Below are positions 40,878 to 50,121 of a stretch of DNA of 64,000 nucleotides, piece by piece. Both the position numbers and the translations under genes were made by a program. The notes under the pieces were generated by a model, which saw only the letters and a list, made by a program, of their open reading frames with translations, was not told the DNA's origin and did no database searches. Positions within the stretch are counted from its first letter, which is position 1; every line of letters starts with the position of its first letter. This stretch comes from Sva-07 sp963752815 (GTDB taxonomy: Bacteria; Actinomycetota; Acidimicrobiia; Acidimicrobiales; Ilumatobacteraceae), in assembly GCA_963752815.1 (NCBI GenBank), contig CAVVZI010000021.1, positions 1 through 64,000 on the forward strand, read 5' to 3'.

Positions 40878-43841
40878 ATGATGAATCCGATCAAACGTAG
40901 TGCCCTGGCGATCGCAGCCACGTGCGGAGTGGTCTCTGTCGCGCCCGTCGTCGAGGCGGCCCCGCTGACGGTGGTCGACGCCTCGTCGACCGCGACCGGC
41001 GCCGTGCCGCCAACGCCCAGTGGGACTCCTGTTGGGCCGCCGGCACCCGGCGCCGAGTGCGTGCCTCCGACCGACACGGTGCCGACCACGACCACCGTGC
41101 CGTCCACGTCGCCGACCGACCCGACGATTCCGACCACGACGGTTCCGCCGACCACGGTTCCGCCGACCACGGTGCCCGCCCCGCCTGCGGGACTCGTCAC
41201 CCCTGGTGATCCCGGCTCGGTGGACAGCGTGCCGCCGACGACGATTCCGGTCGACCCGTGCGACACGACGACCACCACCGTGCCGGTCCCCACCGACACG
41301 ACTCCGCCGACCACGGTCGTCGACCCGACCATCCCGACGACGATCGCTCCGCCGGCCAGTGAGGTCACGACGACCACTGTCGACCCTGCCGCGGTCCCGA
41401 CGCCGGTGACCGAGGTCCCGGTCGTCACGCCAACCCCCGAAACGCCCGCGGCCGAGACGACCACGACCGTTCCCGAAGCGACCGCCGAACCGGCGACACC
41501 GACCGAGACCCCGGGCGAGATCACGCCGATCGATTCGTCGACGACGTCAGCGTCGAACCCACCACTGCCGCCGGTCGATCCGACCTGGACGACACGGGGT
41601 GTGCCGCGGTTCGTGCTGCCGAAAATCCCGGGGAGCACCTCACTCCAGCCGGGTCGCACACCCGCCGGTGAGCGGGTGGTGCTCGCCGAGAACGTCGACG
41701 TGATCCTCGCCACGATCCGGGGGCTCGAGTCGAGCAATCGCTACGACATCGGTCCCAACCGAGCGTTGGCCTCGGGTGCCTACCAGTACATCCCGCGCAC
41801 CTGGAACAACTACGGCGGCTATGCCGAGGCCTACCTCGCGCCGCCGGAGGTGCAGGACGAACGGGCGCGAGGCGATGTCGAGCGCATCCTGTCGATGTAC
41901 GGCGGCAACGTCGCGATGGTGCCGGTGATGTGGTACTACCCGCGGGCCGCCATCGAGCCGCTGTGGATGGATCGGGTTCCCAACCCGGCCGGCGGCAACC
42001 GTCTCACGATCCGCGAGTACCAGACGTTGTGGCTCGAGCGGCTCGACGCGAACGCGAGTGCGATGCTCGGCACCTTCGTCGCCTCACCCGAGACGCCGGC
42101 GGCGCTCTCGGTCGTGTCGAAGGTTCCGACGCCGACAACCACCGTGCCCGTCGATCCGTCGGCTCCCGATGCCGCGATCGCGGCATCGACCACCGTGGCG
42201 CCGACGACGGCACCGACGACGTGCCGCCGACGACCGTGCCGCCGACGACCGTGCCGCCGACGACCGTGCCGCCGACGACCGTGCCGCCGACGACCGTGCC
42301 GGCGACCACTGTGCCAGCGCCTGCCGCTGCGACGATCGGACCGCCGGCGCCCGCCACGGCGTTGGTCGGGCCACCCGCGCCGACCACCACGATCCCCGAA
42401 CCGACGACCACCACGGCGCCGACGACCACGGTCCCCCCGCCACACATCGTGGCCGACGAGATCACCGTGTCGGAGCCCACGATGGAACTGGCCGCGAGGT
42501 CGGTGCCACCCGAGTACGAGCCGACACTCAACGCCGGGTCGGCGCGACCGATCGTGTTCCCCGTGCTCGGCCCGGTCGCCTACGCCGACGGCTGGATGGA
42601 TTCCCGCGACGGCGGTCGCCGCCGTCACGAGGGCACCGACATCGTCGGGGTCCAGATGCAGCCGATCCTGGCGGCGGTCGATGGTGAGATCACGCGTCTG
42701 CAGACCGAGTCGATCGGCATCAGTGGTCTGGCCGTCACGATTCGCGACAGCGAGGGGTGGCGGTACAACTACTTCCACGAGAACAACGACACGCCCGGCA
42801 CCGACGACGGGCAGGCGTCCGACGCCTTCCGCCTCGCGCCGGGCCTCGCCGTCGGGTCCCGGGTCGTCGCCGGACAGGTCATCGGATACATGGGCGATTC
42901 CGGCAACGCCGAGGACTCGGTCACGCACCTCCATTTCGAGTTCCGCGATCCGTTCGGCTACGCCCAGCCCTCCTACTGGTCGCTGAAGTCGGCCGAGGCG
43001 CGCCAGGCATGCACCATCGGGATCGGGCCCTGGTCGACGCCGCTGGTGTCCGAGCAGGCCGACTCGGATGCGGTGCCGCAGGACGCATCCGCCGACGCCG
43101 CGTTCGTCGCGCCGACCGCACTGGTCGCCGCCACCGACACGCCGGCTGCGACCGTCGTCCCGGTCGAGCACACGGTCGTGACGCCGCTGTTCGGCGAAGG
43201 CCAATGGGTCATCGATTCCGACGGTCGGGTCACGGCCACGGGCGATGCCGCGTTGATCCTGCCGCGCCGTGATCTCCAGTGCGACCCCGGCCCGGCCACT
43301 CCCTTCGGGACCGACGCCGCTGGATGGCGGGCGATCACGAGCAGCATCCTCGATGGCACCGTGCTCGAAGGGGCGGATCTGAGCCGGACGATCCTGGCCG
43401 ACGTGGTGCCCGCTCCGGAGCCGCCGGCGACCGATCCCGCCGTGCCGACCGATCCCGCGGCCGCGCCGACCGACGCTGCCGCGCCGACGGTGCCCGTGGC
43501 CGGCCCTGCGGCTCCGGCCGCGCCCACCGCGCCGGCTGCGCCGCGCCACCTCGCCGGCTGCGCCGACCTCGCCGCTCCCCACGTGGACCACCGCCGGACT
43601 GTGGCCGACCAGCGCCGGCCGGGCGGCCACCGTCCCGCAGCCCCTCGCGGCTGCCGCACCGCCGCCTCAGCCGATGGCGAGCACGCCGCCTCAGCCGGCG
43701 TCGAGCACGCAGCCCGTCGAGGACCCACCGACCGAACCGATCGGCGAGCCGCTCGCGTTCGTCGACACCGCGACCGGCGAAACGATCATCGTGCGCTTCG
43801 TACGGCCGATCCGGCCCGACCTGTTGATCGGCCCGCACTGA
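40878..43841 (+). pseudogene. Secreted transglycosylase-like + M23 peptidase wall hydrolase, two frameshifts
   Basis: Corrected length about 987 residues. It begins with a signal peptide (MMNPIKRSALAIAATCGVVS), then a long Pro/Thr-rich region with many TTVPPTT units, then a lysozyme-like segment (VDVILATIRGLESSNRYDIGPNRALASGAYQYIPRTW). A second PPTTV linker follows. Next is an M23 endopeptidase with RRRHEGTDIVGVQM (HxxxD) and THLHFEFRDPFGY (HxH). A Pro-rich tail ends RFVRPIRPDLLIGPH. One base is missing at 42220-42221, in the 15-bp repeats, and one is extra at 43541-43546. Probably cleaves peptidoglycan during growth or division. Confidence 0.8.
42221..42310 (+). repeat. 15-bp tandem repeats, GTGCCGCCGACGACC
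   Basis: Five exact copies of GTGCCGCCGACGACC (42221-42295) and one diverged copy to 42310, encoding a VPPTT linker in the wall hydrolase gene. A single C missing from the junction just before the array causes the first frameshift of that gene. Such arrays are prone to length change. Confidence 0.85.
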
Positions 43842-43850
43842 GCGGAGCGC

Positions 43851-45086
43851 TCAGTCGACGAGTGCTTGATAGACGAGCGTCTTGAGGCTCTCGCGGATCG
43901 GGTAGGTGCTCGACGGGAGGAGTTGGGTGAGGAACAGCCCGACGATCTCCTCGGCGGGGTCGACCCAGAACGCGGTGCTCGCCGCTCCGCCCCATCCGTA
44001 GTCACCACCCCGCGCACCGAGGACGCGGTTGGCGACCGGGTCCAGCGTGACCGAGAAGCCGAGACCGAATCCGACGCCGTCGAAGGTCGTCTCCGCGAAC
44101 AGCGGCCGCCCGAATGCTTCGAGGTCGGCGTTGCCGGGCAGGTGGTTGCGAGTCATGTAGTCGACCGTGCGCGAGCCGAGGAGTCGCACGCCGTCGAGTT
44201 CGCCGCGGTTGAGGAGCATGTGGGCGAAGCGCAGATAATCGTGCGCGGTGCCGATGAGGCCGCCACCGCCGCCGAGCATCTCTGGGCGGTGATCGGCGGC
44301 CGCGGTGCCGGGCATCAGGTGTGTCTCGCCCGTGACCGGGTGGGGGACGTACAGCCGGGCGAACCGGTCGGCGCGGGATTCCGGCACCCAGAAGTCGGTC
44401 TCGGTCATGCCGAGCGGCTCGAAGATCCGCTGCCGCATGAACTCGTCGAGCGGCTGGCCTGAGACGACCTCGACGAGGCGGCCCAGCACGTCGGTCGACA
44501 CGCCGTAGTTCCATTCGCTGCCGGGCTGGAACACGAGCGGCAGCTGGGCCCACGCCTGACAGCACGCCTCGAGGTCCATGCCTGCCGGGATCCCCCATTC
44601 GAAACCGGCCTGGCGGTAGATCGCGTCGACCGGGTGCGTGTTGTGGAACCCGTACGTGAGCCCCGACGTGTGGGAGAGCAGGTGCCAGACCCGGATCGGT
44701 TCGGTCTGCGGTTCGACGACCGGCTTGAGGTAGGAACCGCCGGTGTAGACCGGTGTGTCGGCGAACTCGGGGAGGAACGTGCTGATCGGCTCCTTCAGCG
44801 AGAAGGCGCCCTCCTCGTAGAGCATCATCGCCGCCACCGAGGTGACGGGCTTGGTCATCGAGAACATCCGCACGACCGTGTCGGTCTCGAAGGGGAGCCC
44901 GGCGTCGACGTCACGCAGCCCGTACGTCGACGAGTAGACCACCTGGCCGCGCCGGCTGACGACGGCGTGCCACCCCGGCAGCTGCTTGTCGTCGACGTAG
45001 CGCGCGAAGTGCCGGTCGATGCGGGCGAGGCGTTCGGCGTCGAAGCCGAGCGCGGACGGGTCGATCTCCACCTTGGGTCCTGTCAT
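43851..45086 (-). CDS. Serine beta-lactamase-like/esterase family protein
   Basis: 411-residue penicillin-binding-protein-fold hydrolase of the class C beta-lactamase-related (esterase/EstB) family. The catalytic motif is VVRMFSMTKPVTSVAAMM (SxxK), then WNYGVSTDVLGRLVEVVSGQPLDEF (YxN) and later GFGLGFSVTLDP, AASTAFWVDP. Cytosolic; no signal peptide is visible. Typical activities are ester or amide hydrolysis, so resistance should not be inferred. ATG at 45086 inferred from domain start. It is convergent with the wall hydrolase 9 bp away. Confidence 0.82.
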   Translation of the reverse strand: MTGPKVEIDPSALGFDAERLARIDRHFARYVDDKQLPGWHAVVSRRGQVVYSSTYGLRDVDAGLPFETDTVVRMFSMTKPVTSVAAMMLYEEGAFSLKEPISTFLPEFADTPVYTGGSYLKPVVEPQTEPIRVWHLLSHTSGLTYGFHNTHPVDAIYRQAGFEWGIPAGMDLEACCQAWAQLPLVFQPGSEWNYGVSTDVLGRLVEVVSGQPLDEFMRQRIFEPLGMTETDFWVPESRADRFARLYVPHPVTGETHLMPGTAAADHRPEMLGGGGGLIGTAHDYLRFAHMLLNRGELDGVRLLGSRTVDYMTRNHLPGNADLEAFGRPLFAETTFDGVGFGLGFSVTLDPVANRVLGARGGDYGWGGAASTAFWVDPAEEIVGLFLTQLLPSSTYPIRESLKTLVYQALVD

Positions 45087-45124
45087 CGGCCCGAGCTTTG
45101 CAGTCGTCGGTCTACGATCCCGAG

Positions 45125-45637
45125 ATGAGCGACATACCACCACCGCCGCCGCCCGGGCCGTCGGCCGGGCAGCCAGCCCAGCCGCCCGCCTCGACGCCCG
45201 CGATGTCGTCGCCACCACCGCCGCCGCCTCCGCCCGGTGCGTTCGTTCCGGCGACGTCGCCGTACGCGGTCGCACCGGCTTCCGGAGCGGTCGGCAAGCC
45301 GCGCTCGGCGGGCCTTGTGATCCTGCTGACGATCGTCACGCTCGGGATCTGGATGATGGTGTGGTCGTACCAGAACGGCGAGGAGTTGAAGCAGCACGCC
45401 CGCACCGGGATCGGTGGCATCGGCTACCTGCTCATCACGTTGTTCATCGCACCGGTCACGATGTTCCTGATGGCGGGCGAGGTCGAGCAGCTCTACCGCC
45501 GGGAGGGCAAGGAGCCGCCGATCACCACGATCTGGGGTCTGTGGTTCCTGCTCCCGATCATCGGACAGTTCATCTGGTACTTCCGCATCCAGCGCTCGCT
45601 CAACGAGTACTGGATCGCGCACGGCGCGCCCGCCTGA
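45125..45637 (+). CDS. DUF4234 membrane protein
   Basis: 170-residue protein. The N-terminal 60 residues are rich in Pro and Ala (SDIPPPPPPGPSAG, SSPPPPPPPPGAF), probably cytosolic and disordered. The C-terminal part is the DUF4234 fold with about three membrane helices (AGLVILLTIVTLGIWMMVWSYQNGEELK and LITLFIAPVTMFLMAG). Function unknown; in actinobacteria such proteins are common. A TACGAT box (45113-45118) lies 6 nt before the ATG at 45125, leaderless. Divergent from the beta-lactamase-like gene. Confidence 0.8.
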   Translation: MSDIPPPPPPGPSAGQPAQPPASTPAMSSPPPPPPPPGAFVPATSPYAVAPASGAVGKPRSAGLVILLTIVTLGIWMMVWSYQNGEELKQHARTGIGGIGYLLITLFIAPVTMFLMAGEVEQLYRREGKEPPITTIWGLWFLLPIIGQFIWYFRIQRSLNEYWIAHGAPA

Positions 45638-45646
45638 GACAGCGGG

Positions 45647-46108
45647 TCAGCCGCCGTCGAGCGCGGCGAGCAGCTTCGTCGGGGTGTCCTTCGGACTGAT
45701 CTTCGGCCACGCCTCGGTGACCTTGCCGGCCTCGTCGATCAGGAACGCCGACCGCTGCACACCCATGTACTTCCTGCCGTACATGTTCTTCTCGACCCAG
45801 ACCCCGTAGGCCTCGGCGACCGCGTGGTCGGCGTCGGACAGGAGCGTGAAACCGAGCGAGTACTTCTCGTCGAACTTGGCGAGCTTGGCCGGCGCATCGG
45901 GGCTGATGCCGATGATCACCGTGTCGCCGATGTCGCCGGCGATGTCGCGTAGGGCGCAGGCCTGGGTGGTGCAACCGGGCGTGTCGGCTTTCGGGTAGAA
46001 GTACACGAGCACCTTGCGGCCCTTGAACGACGACAGCCGGATGGCGTGCTCGTGCTGGTCCTTCAGGTTGAACGCGGGGGCGCGCTTTCCGGTGTCAGGG
46101 GTTGGCAT
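45647..46108 (-). CDS. bcp: Bacterioferritin comigratory protein (BCP) peroxiredoxin
   Basis: 153-residue thioredoxin-fold peroxiredoxin. The peroxidatic Cys lies in YPKADTPGCTTQACALRDIAGDI, followed at four residues by the resolving Cys of QACAL, as in atypical two-cysteine BCPs. It reduces hydrogen peroxide and lipid peroxides using thioredoxin. Convergent with the DUF4234 gene (9 bp between stops). Length is typical; other motifs, FTLLSDADHAVAEAYGVW and RSAFLIDEAGKV, are the usual ones. Confidence 0.93.
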   Translation of the reverse strand: MPTPDTGKRAPAFNLKDQHEHAIRLSSFKGRKVLVYFYPKADTPGCTTQACALRDIAGDIGDTVIIGISPDAPAKLAKFDEKYSLGFTLLSDADHAVAEAYGVWVEKNMYGRKYMGVQRSAFLIDEAGKVTEAWPKISPKDTPTKLLAALDGG

Positions 46109-46163
46109 GTCGCGGATCGTAACCGACGGCTGCCGGCGGCGAATCGGTGTCGCGGTCGGCCGC

Positions 46164-46553
46164 TCAGGCGACGCCGGCCGACCGGTGGCGGCGGGATTCG
46201 ACGAGCGTCCAGACCGCTCGCCAGCCGACCAGGAACACCCCGAGGAAGATCGTGGCGACGATGATGAACGAGGTGGCGGTGCCGTCGTCGAACACGAAGT
46301 GACGCAGGAGCATCCCGACCAGGATCACGATCGGCCAGATGAGGAGGCCGGTGCGAACACTGGTGGGTTGCCGCCAGGCCCGCACGACCGCCCAGGCGAT
46401 GAACAGGGCGATGGCGAACGGGGCCGCGGTGCGCAGGATGCCGCTCATCGCGGAGCTCTCGTCGTGGTTGCGCCGGCCGATCGTCACGAACACGACGATG
46501 CAGAGGGCGTCCAGCGACGCGGCGATGGTCGGCAGGCGTTCGTCGGAGGTCAT
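46164..46553 (-). CDS. DUF3054 membrane protein
   Basis: 129-residue integral membrane protein with four predicted helices, for example ASLDALCIVVFVTIG, RTAAPFAIALFIAWAVV, WPIVILVGMLLRHFVF and SFIIVATIFLGVFLVGWR. Matches the DUF3054 pattern (IGRRNHDES). Function unknown; common in actinobacteria. ATG at 46553 chosen where the conserved sequence starts. It lies 55 bp from BCP and 58 bp from the flavin reductase, all on the minus strand. Confidence 0.78.
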   Translation of the reverse strand: MTSDERLPTIAASLDALCIVVFVTIGRRNHDESSAMSGILRTAAPFAIALFIAWAVVRAWRQPTSVRTGLLIWPIVILVGMLLRHFVFDDGTATSFIIVATIFLGVFLVGWRAVWTLVESRRHRSAGVA

Positions 46554-46611
46554 CGGGCCCCAGTGTGGCGGGGCGTGGCGCCGAGCGGCCCGCGGCGGAC
46601 GAGGATTTCGA

Positions 46612-47172
46612 TCAGGATCCGGAACGGGAGTCCGAGGAGAATTCGCCGATGTTGCCGCGGAAGAACACGAGCGGCCGCGGCGGCAGGCCGTCCTGGTCGG
46701 CATCGGCGTCGAGGAACTCGACCCTGCCGAGCACGAAGAAGTGGTCGCCCATCGTGTACACCTCCTCGACGACGCAGTCGATCCACGCGACCGCACGATT
46801 GAGGATCGGTGATCCGGACGGGGATTCGTGCCAGGCGACGCCGTCGAAACGCGTCGTCTCGGTGCCGGTCTTGGCGAACTTCCAGCAGAGATCGTCCTGC
46901 TCCGCGCTCAGCACGTTGACGCAGAAGCGGCCCGACGGGGCGATCATCTCCCACGTGACCGAGTCGGTCTGGGGGAGGAAGCCGACGAGGGGCGGGTCGA
47001 GGGAGACCGACGTGAACGAGCCGATCGTGAAACCGGTCGGACCCGAGGGGCTGTGACCGGTGACGATCGTGACGCCGGTGGGGAAGTGGCCCATCACCAT
47101 CCGGAAATGACCGGCGTCGAACGCGATCGCCGGGTCGGTGGCTACTTCGGGGGGTCCGGGAGAATCGCTCAT
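46612..47172 (-). CDS. Flavin reductase-like domain protein
   Basis: 186-residue FMN-binding split-barrel protein of the flavin reductase (HpaC/DIM6) family. It has FRMVMGHFPTGVTIVTGHSPSGPTGFTIGSFTSVSLDPPLVGFLP, NVLSAEQDDLCWKFA and VEEVYTMGDHFFVLGRVEFLDAD. It reduces flavin for a partner monooxygenase or acts alone. A TACTGT box lies 8 nt before the ATG at 47172, leaderless, and overlaps the -10 of the divergent gene. Partner unknown. Confidence 0.85.
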   Translation of the reverse strand: MSDSPGPPEVATDPAIAFDAGHFRMVMGHFPTGVTIVTGHSPSGPTGFTIGSFTSVSLDPPLVGFLPQTDSVTWEMIAPSGRFCVNVLSAEQDDLCWKFAKTGTETTRFDGVAWHESPSGSPILNRAVAWIDCVVEEVYTMGDHFFVLGRVEFLDADADQDGLPPRPLVFFRGNIGEFSSDSRSGS

Positions 47173-47180
47173 CGCGGCCC

Positions 47181-47190
47181 ACAGTACGCT
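47181..47190. promoter_or_regulatory. Overlapping divergent -10 boxes
   Basis: Within the 26-bp gap between the flavin reductase start (47172, minus) and the cyclo-ligase start (47199, plus), a minus-strand TACTGT (47186-47181) and a plus-strand TACGCT (47185-47190) share two bases. Each ends 8 nt from its start codon, so both mRNAs would be leaderless and their promoters mutually exclusive. Confidence 0.5.
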
Positions 47191-47198
47191 GCGAGACG

Positions 47199-47757
47199 AT
47201 GGCCGACCGGAGCGCGCCCGACGTGGTGTCCGCATCCGACCCGGATCCGAGCAGCCCCGATCCGAGCAGCCCCGATCCGAACAGCAAGGTCGGGTTGCGA
47301 AGATCGATGCGTTCGATGCGGCGGTCGATCCCCGATCGCCCGGAACGGTCCGCGCGGATCTGGGCCCATGTGCGACCGCTGCTGCCGGCCACCGCCGGGT
47401 TCCGGGTGCTGGTGTTCGACTCGATCGCCGGCGAACCCGAGACCGCGACGTTCGTCGAGTGGTGCTCGTCGATCGGCGCCGAGGTCGCCGTGCCGACGGA
47501 TTCGGTCGACCCCGCGTGGCCCGATGTCGGTGATCGTGCCCGGCCTCGCGTTCACGTCCGCGGGTGATCGGCTCGGGCAGGGCGGGGGGTGGTACGACCG
47601 GTTCCTGGCCGGTGTCCGCCCGGAGTGCCGCACGATCGGTGTCGGTTTCGTCGAACAGATCGTCGACGCGCTCCCCGTGGAGGACCACGACATCCGGCTC
47701 GATCACGTCGTCACCGAATCGGGCGACATCGTCGTCGGTGACGGCGGCGGGCGCTGA
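47199..47757 (+). pseudogene. 5-formyltetrahydrofolate cyclo-ligase, frameshifted
   Basis: The first frame encodes a low-complexity start (DPDPSSPDPSSPDPNS, from 15-bp tandem repeats), then KVGLRRSMRSMRRSIPDRPERSARIWAHVRPLL, VLVFDSIAGEPETATFVEWCSSIGAEVAVP. After about 47526-47531, one extra base moves the reading to IVPGLAFTSAGDRLGQGGGWYDRFL (Mg-ATP-binding GGGWYDR) and HDIRLDHVVTESGDIVVGDGGGR. Corrected length about 185 residues. The enzyme converts 5-formyl-THF to methenyl-THF with ATP, feeding the same pool as FolD. Frame break is +1; likely sequence error. Confidence 0.82.
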
Positions 47758-47778
47758 GCGCTGAGCGCGTCAGCGGGA

Positions 47779-48648
47779 TCAAGGCGACGCGCGGCGGATC
47801 CGGTCGGCCAGTTCGTCGACGGCCGGATCGACGATCGAGCCGGCCCGGCGGGCGACGACGAGGCGGCGGGTGGTCAACACGGGGCCGCGGACCAGCGAGC
47901 GGGAGGTCGAGTCCGCGCCGGTGTCGGGCAGCACGGTCCATCCGGAGCCGAGGCGAACCATTTCGCGCAGCACTTCGGGCTGGTGCGACTCGGCGACGAC
48001 GTCGAGTGGGGCGCCGCGGGCGCGGAGCTCACCTTCGATGATCGTGCGGGTGTGCGAGCCGAACGGAAACAGCACCCACGGCCCCCACGATGCGGCGTCG
48101 GCGATCTCGACGCCGGGCGGTGCGAACACGACCAGCTCCTCCTGGCGCAGGGCCGCGAACTCGACACCGGCGACGTCGGACGGCGGTTCGACGCACACGA
48201 CGAGGTCGAGTTCGCCGCCGATCAGGTGATCGATCAGCTCGCCCGACGGAGCGACCCGCAGGAGCAGCGTCACGTCGGGTCGATCCGAGCGGAACTGCTG
48301 CAGCGCGTCGGGCAGGTGGACCAGCGCGGCGGCATCGATCATCCCGATGCGGACCCGGCCGGCGACACCGGTCCGCTGCCGGTCGGCCCAGGTGGCCAGG
48401 TCGCCGGTGAGGCCCAGCACCTGACGGGCATGCGCGACGACGGGAGCGGCTCCCTCGCGAATGTGCCGGCGCCGCCCGTCCCGGTCGAACAGCGTGACGC
48501 CGAGCCGGCGTTCGAGTTCGGCGAGGCCCTGCGACAGCGCCGAGGGGCTCACACCGACGTGCGTGGCGGCCGCGGCCCACGTTGGCGCGTCGTCGACCGC
48601 CACGAGGTACTCCAACTGGCGGATCGAGAGGTCCGGAAGGGGACGCAC
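47779..48648 (-). CDS. LysR family transcriptional regulator
   Basis: 289-residue LysR-type regulator. The N-terminal winged helix is LSIRQLEYLVAVDDAPTWAAAATHVGVSPSALSQGLAELERRLGVTLFDRDGRRRHI, and the substrate-binding domain follows (VRIGMIDAAALVHLPDALQQFRSDRPDVTLLLRVAPSGELIDHLIGGELDLVVCV). It is divergent from ino1 with an inverted repeat in the gap, so it is a candidate regulator of that gene. Start GTG at 48648. Effector unknown. Confidence 0.87.
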   Translation of the reverse strand: MRPLPDLSIRQLEYLVAVDDAPTWAAAATHVGVSPSALSQGLAELERRLGVTLFDRDGRRRHIREGAAPVVAHARQVLGLTGDLATWADRQRTGVAGRVRIGMIDAAALVHLPDALQQFRSDRPDVTLLLRVAPSGELIDHLIGGELDLVVCVEPPSDVAGVEFAALRQEELVVFAPPGVEIADAASWGPWVLFPFGSHTRTIIEGELRARGAPLDVVAESHQPEVLREMVRLGSGWTVLPDTGADSTSRSLVRGPVLTTRRLVVARRAGSIVDPAVDELADRIRRASP

Positions 48649-48662
48649 CTCGTGCAGAGTAG

Positions 48663-48697
48663 TTCAGATTTGCTTCACCGTAACTCGGAGGTCTGAA
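48663..48697. promoter_or_regulatory. Inverted repeat between lysR and ino1
   Basis: TTCAGA (48663-48668) and TCTGAA (48692-48697), a 6-bp inverted repeat separated by 23 nt in the 71-bp divergent gap. LysR regulators often bind such dyads plus a second site. Support is moderate because the arms are short. Confidence 0.4.
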
Positions 48698-48719
48698 TGA
48701 TTGCTTATGATCGTTGGTC

Positions 48720-50021
48720 ATGACCGCACGACAGATCGCACCCGCCACCGGCAAGCTCGGTGTCCTCACTCCCGGCATGGGCGCCGTGTCGTCCACCTTC
48801 ATCGCCGGCGTCCTCGCCGCCCGCCAGGGCCTCAAGCCGCCGATCGGCTCGATCACCCAGATGGCCCACATCCGCCTCGGCACGAAAGAGCAGAATCGCA
48901 ACCCGCTGATCCGCGAGTTCGTCCCGCTCGCCAGCCTCGACGACCTCGTCTTCGGCGGCTGGGACCCGATCTCACCGAACGCGCTCGAGGCCGCCCGCAC
49001 CGCCGGCGTGTTGGAGGAGGGCGACCTCAACACCATCTCGAGCGAACTCGAAGGCATCGTGCCGATGGAGGCCGTGTTCGATCAGCGTTGGGTGTCGCGT
49101 CTCGACGGCGTGCGCGTGAAGAACATCGCCTCCAAGTGGGACCAGGCGCTGGCGGTCATCGACGACATCGCCACGTTCAAGGCGGAGAACGGCTGCGACC
49201 GTCTCGTCATGGTGTGGTGCGGTTCGACCGAGGCCTATCAGGAGCCGTCGGAGGTCCACGTGTCGGTCGCCGCCTTCGAGCAGGGCCTGAAGGACAACGA
49301 CTCGAACATCTCGCCGTCGCAGATCTACGCCTACGCCGCGCTGCAGAGCGATGTTCCGTTCGCCAACGGTGCGCCGAACCTGTCGGTCGACCTCGAGTGC
49401 ATGATCGAGCTGTCGAAGACCCGCGGCGTGCCGATCGCCGGCAAGGACTTCAAGACCGGCCAGACGCTGATGAAGACGCTGCTCGCCCCCGGCTTCAAGG
49501 CCCGCATGCTCGGCCTGCGTGGGTGGTACTCGACGAACATCCTCGGCAACCGCGACGGCGAAGTGCTCGACGATCCGGAGAACTTCAAGTCGAAGGAAGT
49601 CTCGAAGCTCGGCGTGCTCGACACGATCCTGCAGCCCGAGGTGTACCCCGACCTGTACGGCAACATCGACCACGTCGTGCGGATCAACTACTACCCGCCG
49701 CGCGGCGACAACAAGGAGGGCTGGGACGCGATCGACATCTTCGGTTGGCTCGGCTACCCGATGCAGATCAAGGTCGACTTCCTGTGCCGCGACTCGATCC
49801 TCGCCGCGCCGATCGTGCTCGACCTCGCGCTGTTCATGGACCTCGCGCACCGCGCCGGTTCGTCCGGCGTGCAGGAATGGCTGAGCTTCTACCTCAAGGC
49901 CCCGCAGGCCGCCGGTGAGACGCCCGCCGAGCACGACCTGTTCATCCAGCAGACCAAGCTGAAGAACACCCTGCGCGAGTGGATGGGCGAGCCCGCCGTC
50001 ACCCACTCCGAAGCCGGCTGA
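48720..50021 (+). CDS. ino1: Inositol-3-phosphate synthase
   Basis: 433-residue myo-inositol-1-phosphate synthase, which converts glucose-6-phosphate to inositol-3-phosphate using NAD. It has LGVLTPGMGAVSSTFIAGVLA (NAD-binding loop), the catalytic region with GKDFKTGQTLMKTLLAPGFKARMLGLRGWYSTNILGNRDG, and RINYYPPRGDNKEGWDAIDIFGWLGYPMQIKVDFLCRDSILAAPIVLDLALF. It is longer than the common ~360-residue actinobacterial Ino1, resembling the long form. Product feeds inositol lipids or mycothiol. TATGAT (48706-48711) lies 8 nt before the ATG: leaderless. Divergent from lysR. Confidence 0.93.
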   Translation: MTARQIAPATGKLGVLTPGMGAVSSTFIAGVLAARQGLKPPIGSITQMAHIRLGTKEQNRNPLIREFVPLASLDDLVFGGWDPISPNALEAARTAGVLEEGDLNTISSELEGIVPMEAVFDQRWVSRLDGVRVKNIASKWDQALAVIDDIATFKAENGCDRLVMVWCGSTEAYQEPSEVHVSVAAFEQGLKDNDSNISPSQIYAYAALQSDVPFANGAPNLSVDLECMIELSKTRGVPIAGKDFKTGQTLMKTLLAPGFKARMLGLRGWYSTNILGNRDGEVLDDPENFKSKEVSKLGVLDTILQPEVYPDLYGNIDHVVRINYYPPRGDNKEGWDAIDIFGWLGYPMQIKVDFLCRDSILAAPIVLDLALFMDLAHRAGSSGVQEWLSFYLKAPQAAGETPAEHDLFIQQTKLKNTLREWMGEPAVTHSEAG

Positions 50022-50027
50022 CCCGTT

Positions 50028-50093
50028 CGGTTCGTTCTGGCCCCGACCCCAAACGAACCGAAGTTCGTTCTGGCCCCGACCCCAAACGAACCG
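50028..50093. repeat. REP doublet A (two 33-bp palindromic repeats)
   Basis: Two adjacent 33-bp repeats, 50028-50060 and 50061-50093, 31 of 33 bases identical. Each is a palindrome-like unit with arms GGTTCGTT/AACGAACC around a centre CTGGCCCCGACCCCA (copy 2 starts AAG in place of CGG). They start 7 bp after the ino1 stop codon and end 28 bp before the RAYT gene. Copies B, in the opposite sense, lie on the other side of that gene. Confidence 0.85.
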
Positions 50094-50121
50094 AGTCGTA
50101 CCCCTGGTTCATGATCGAGCC

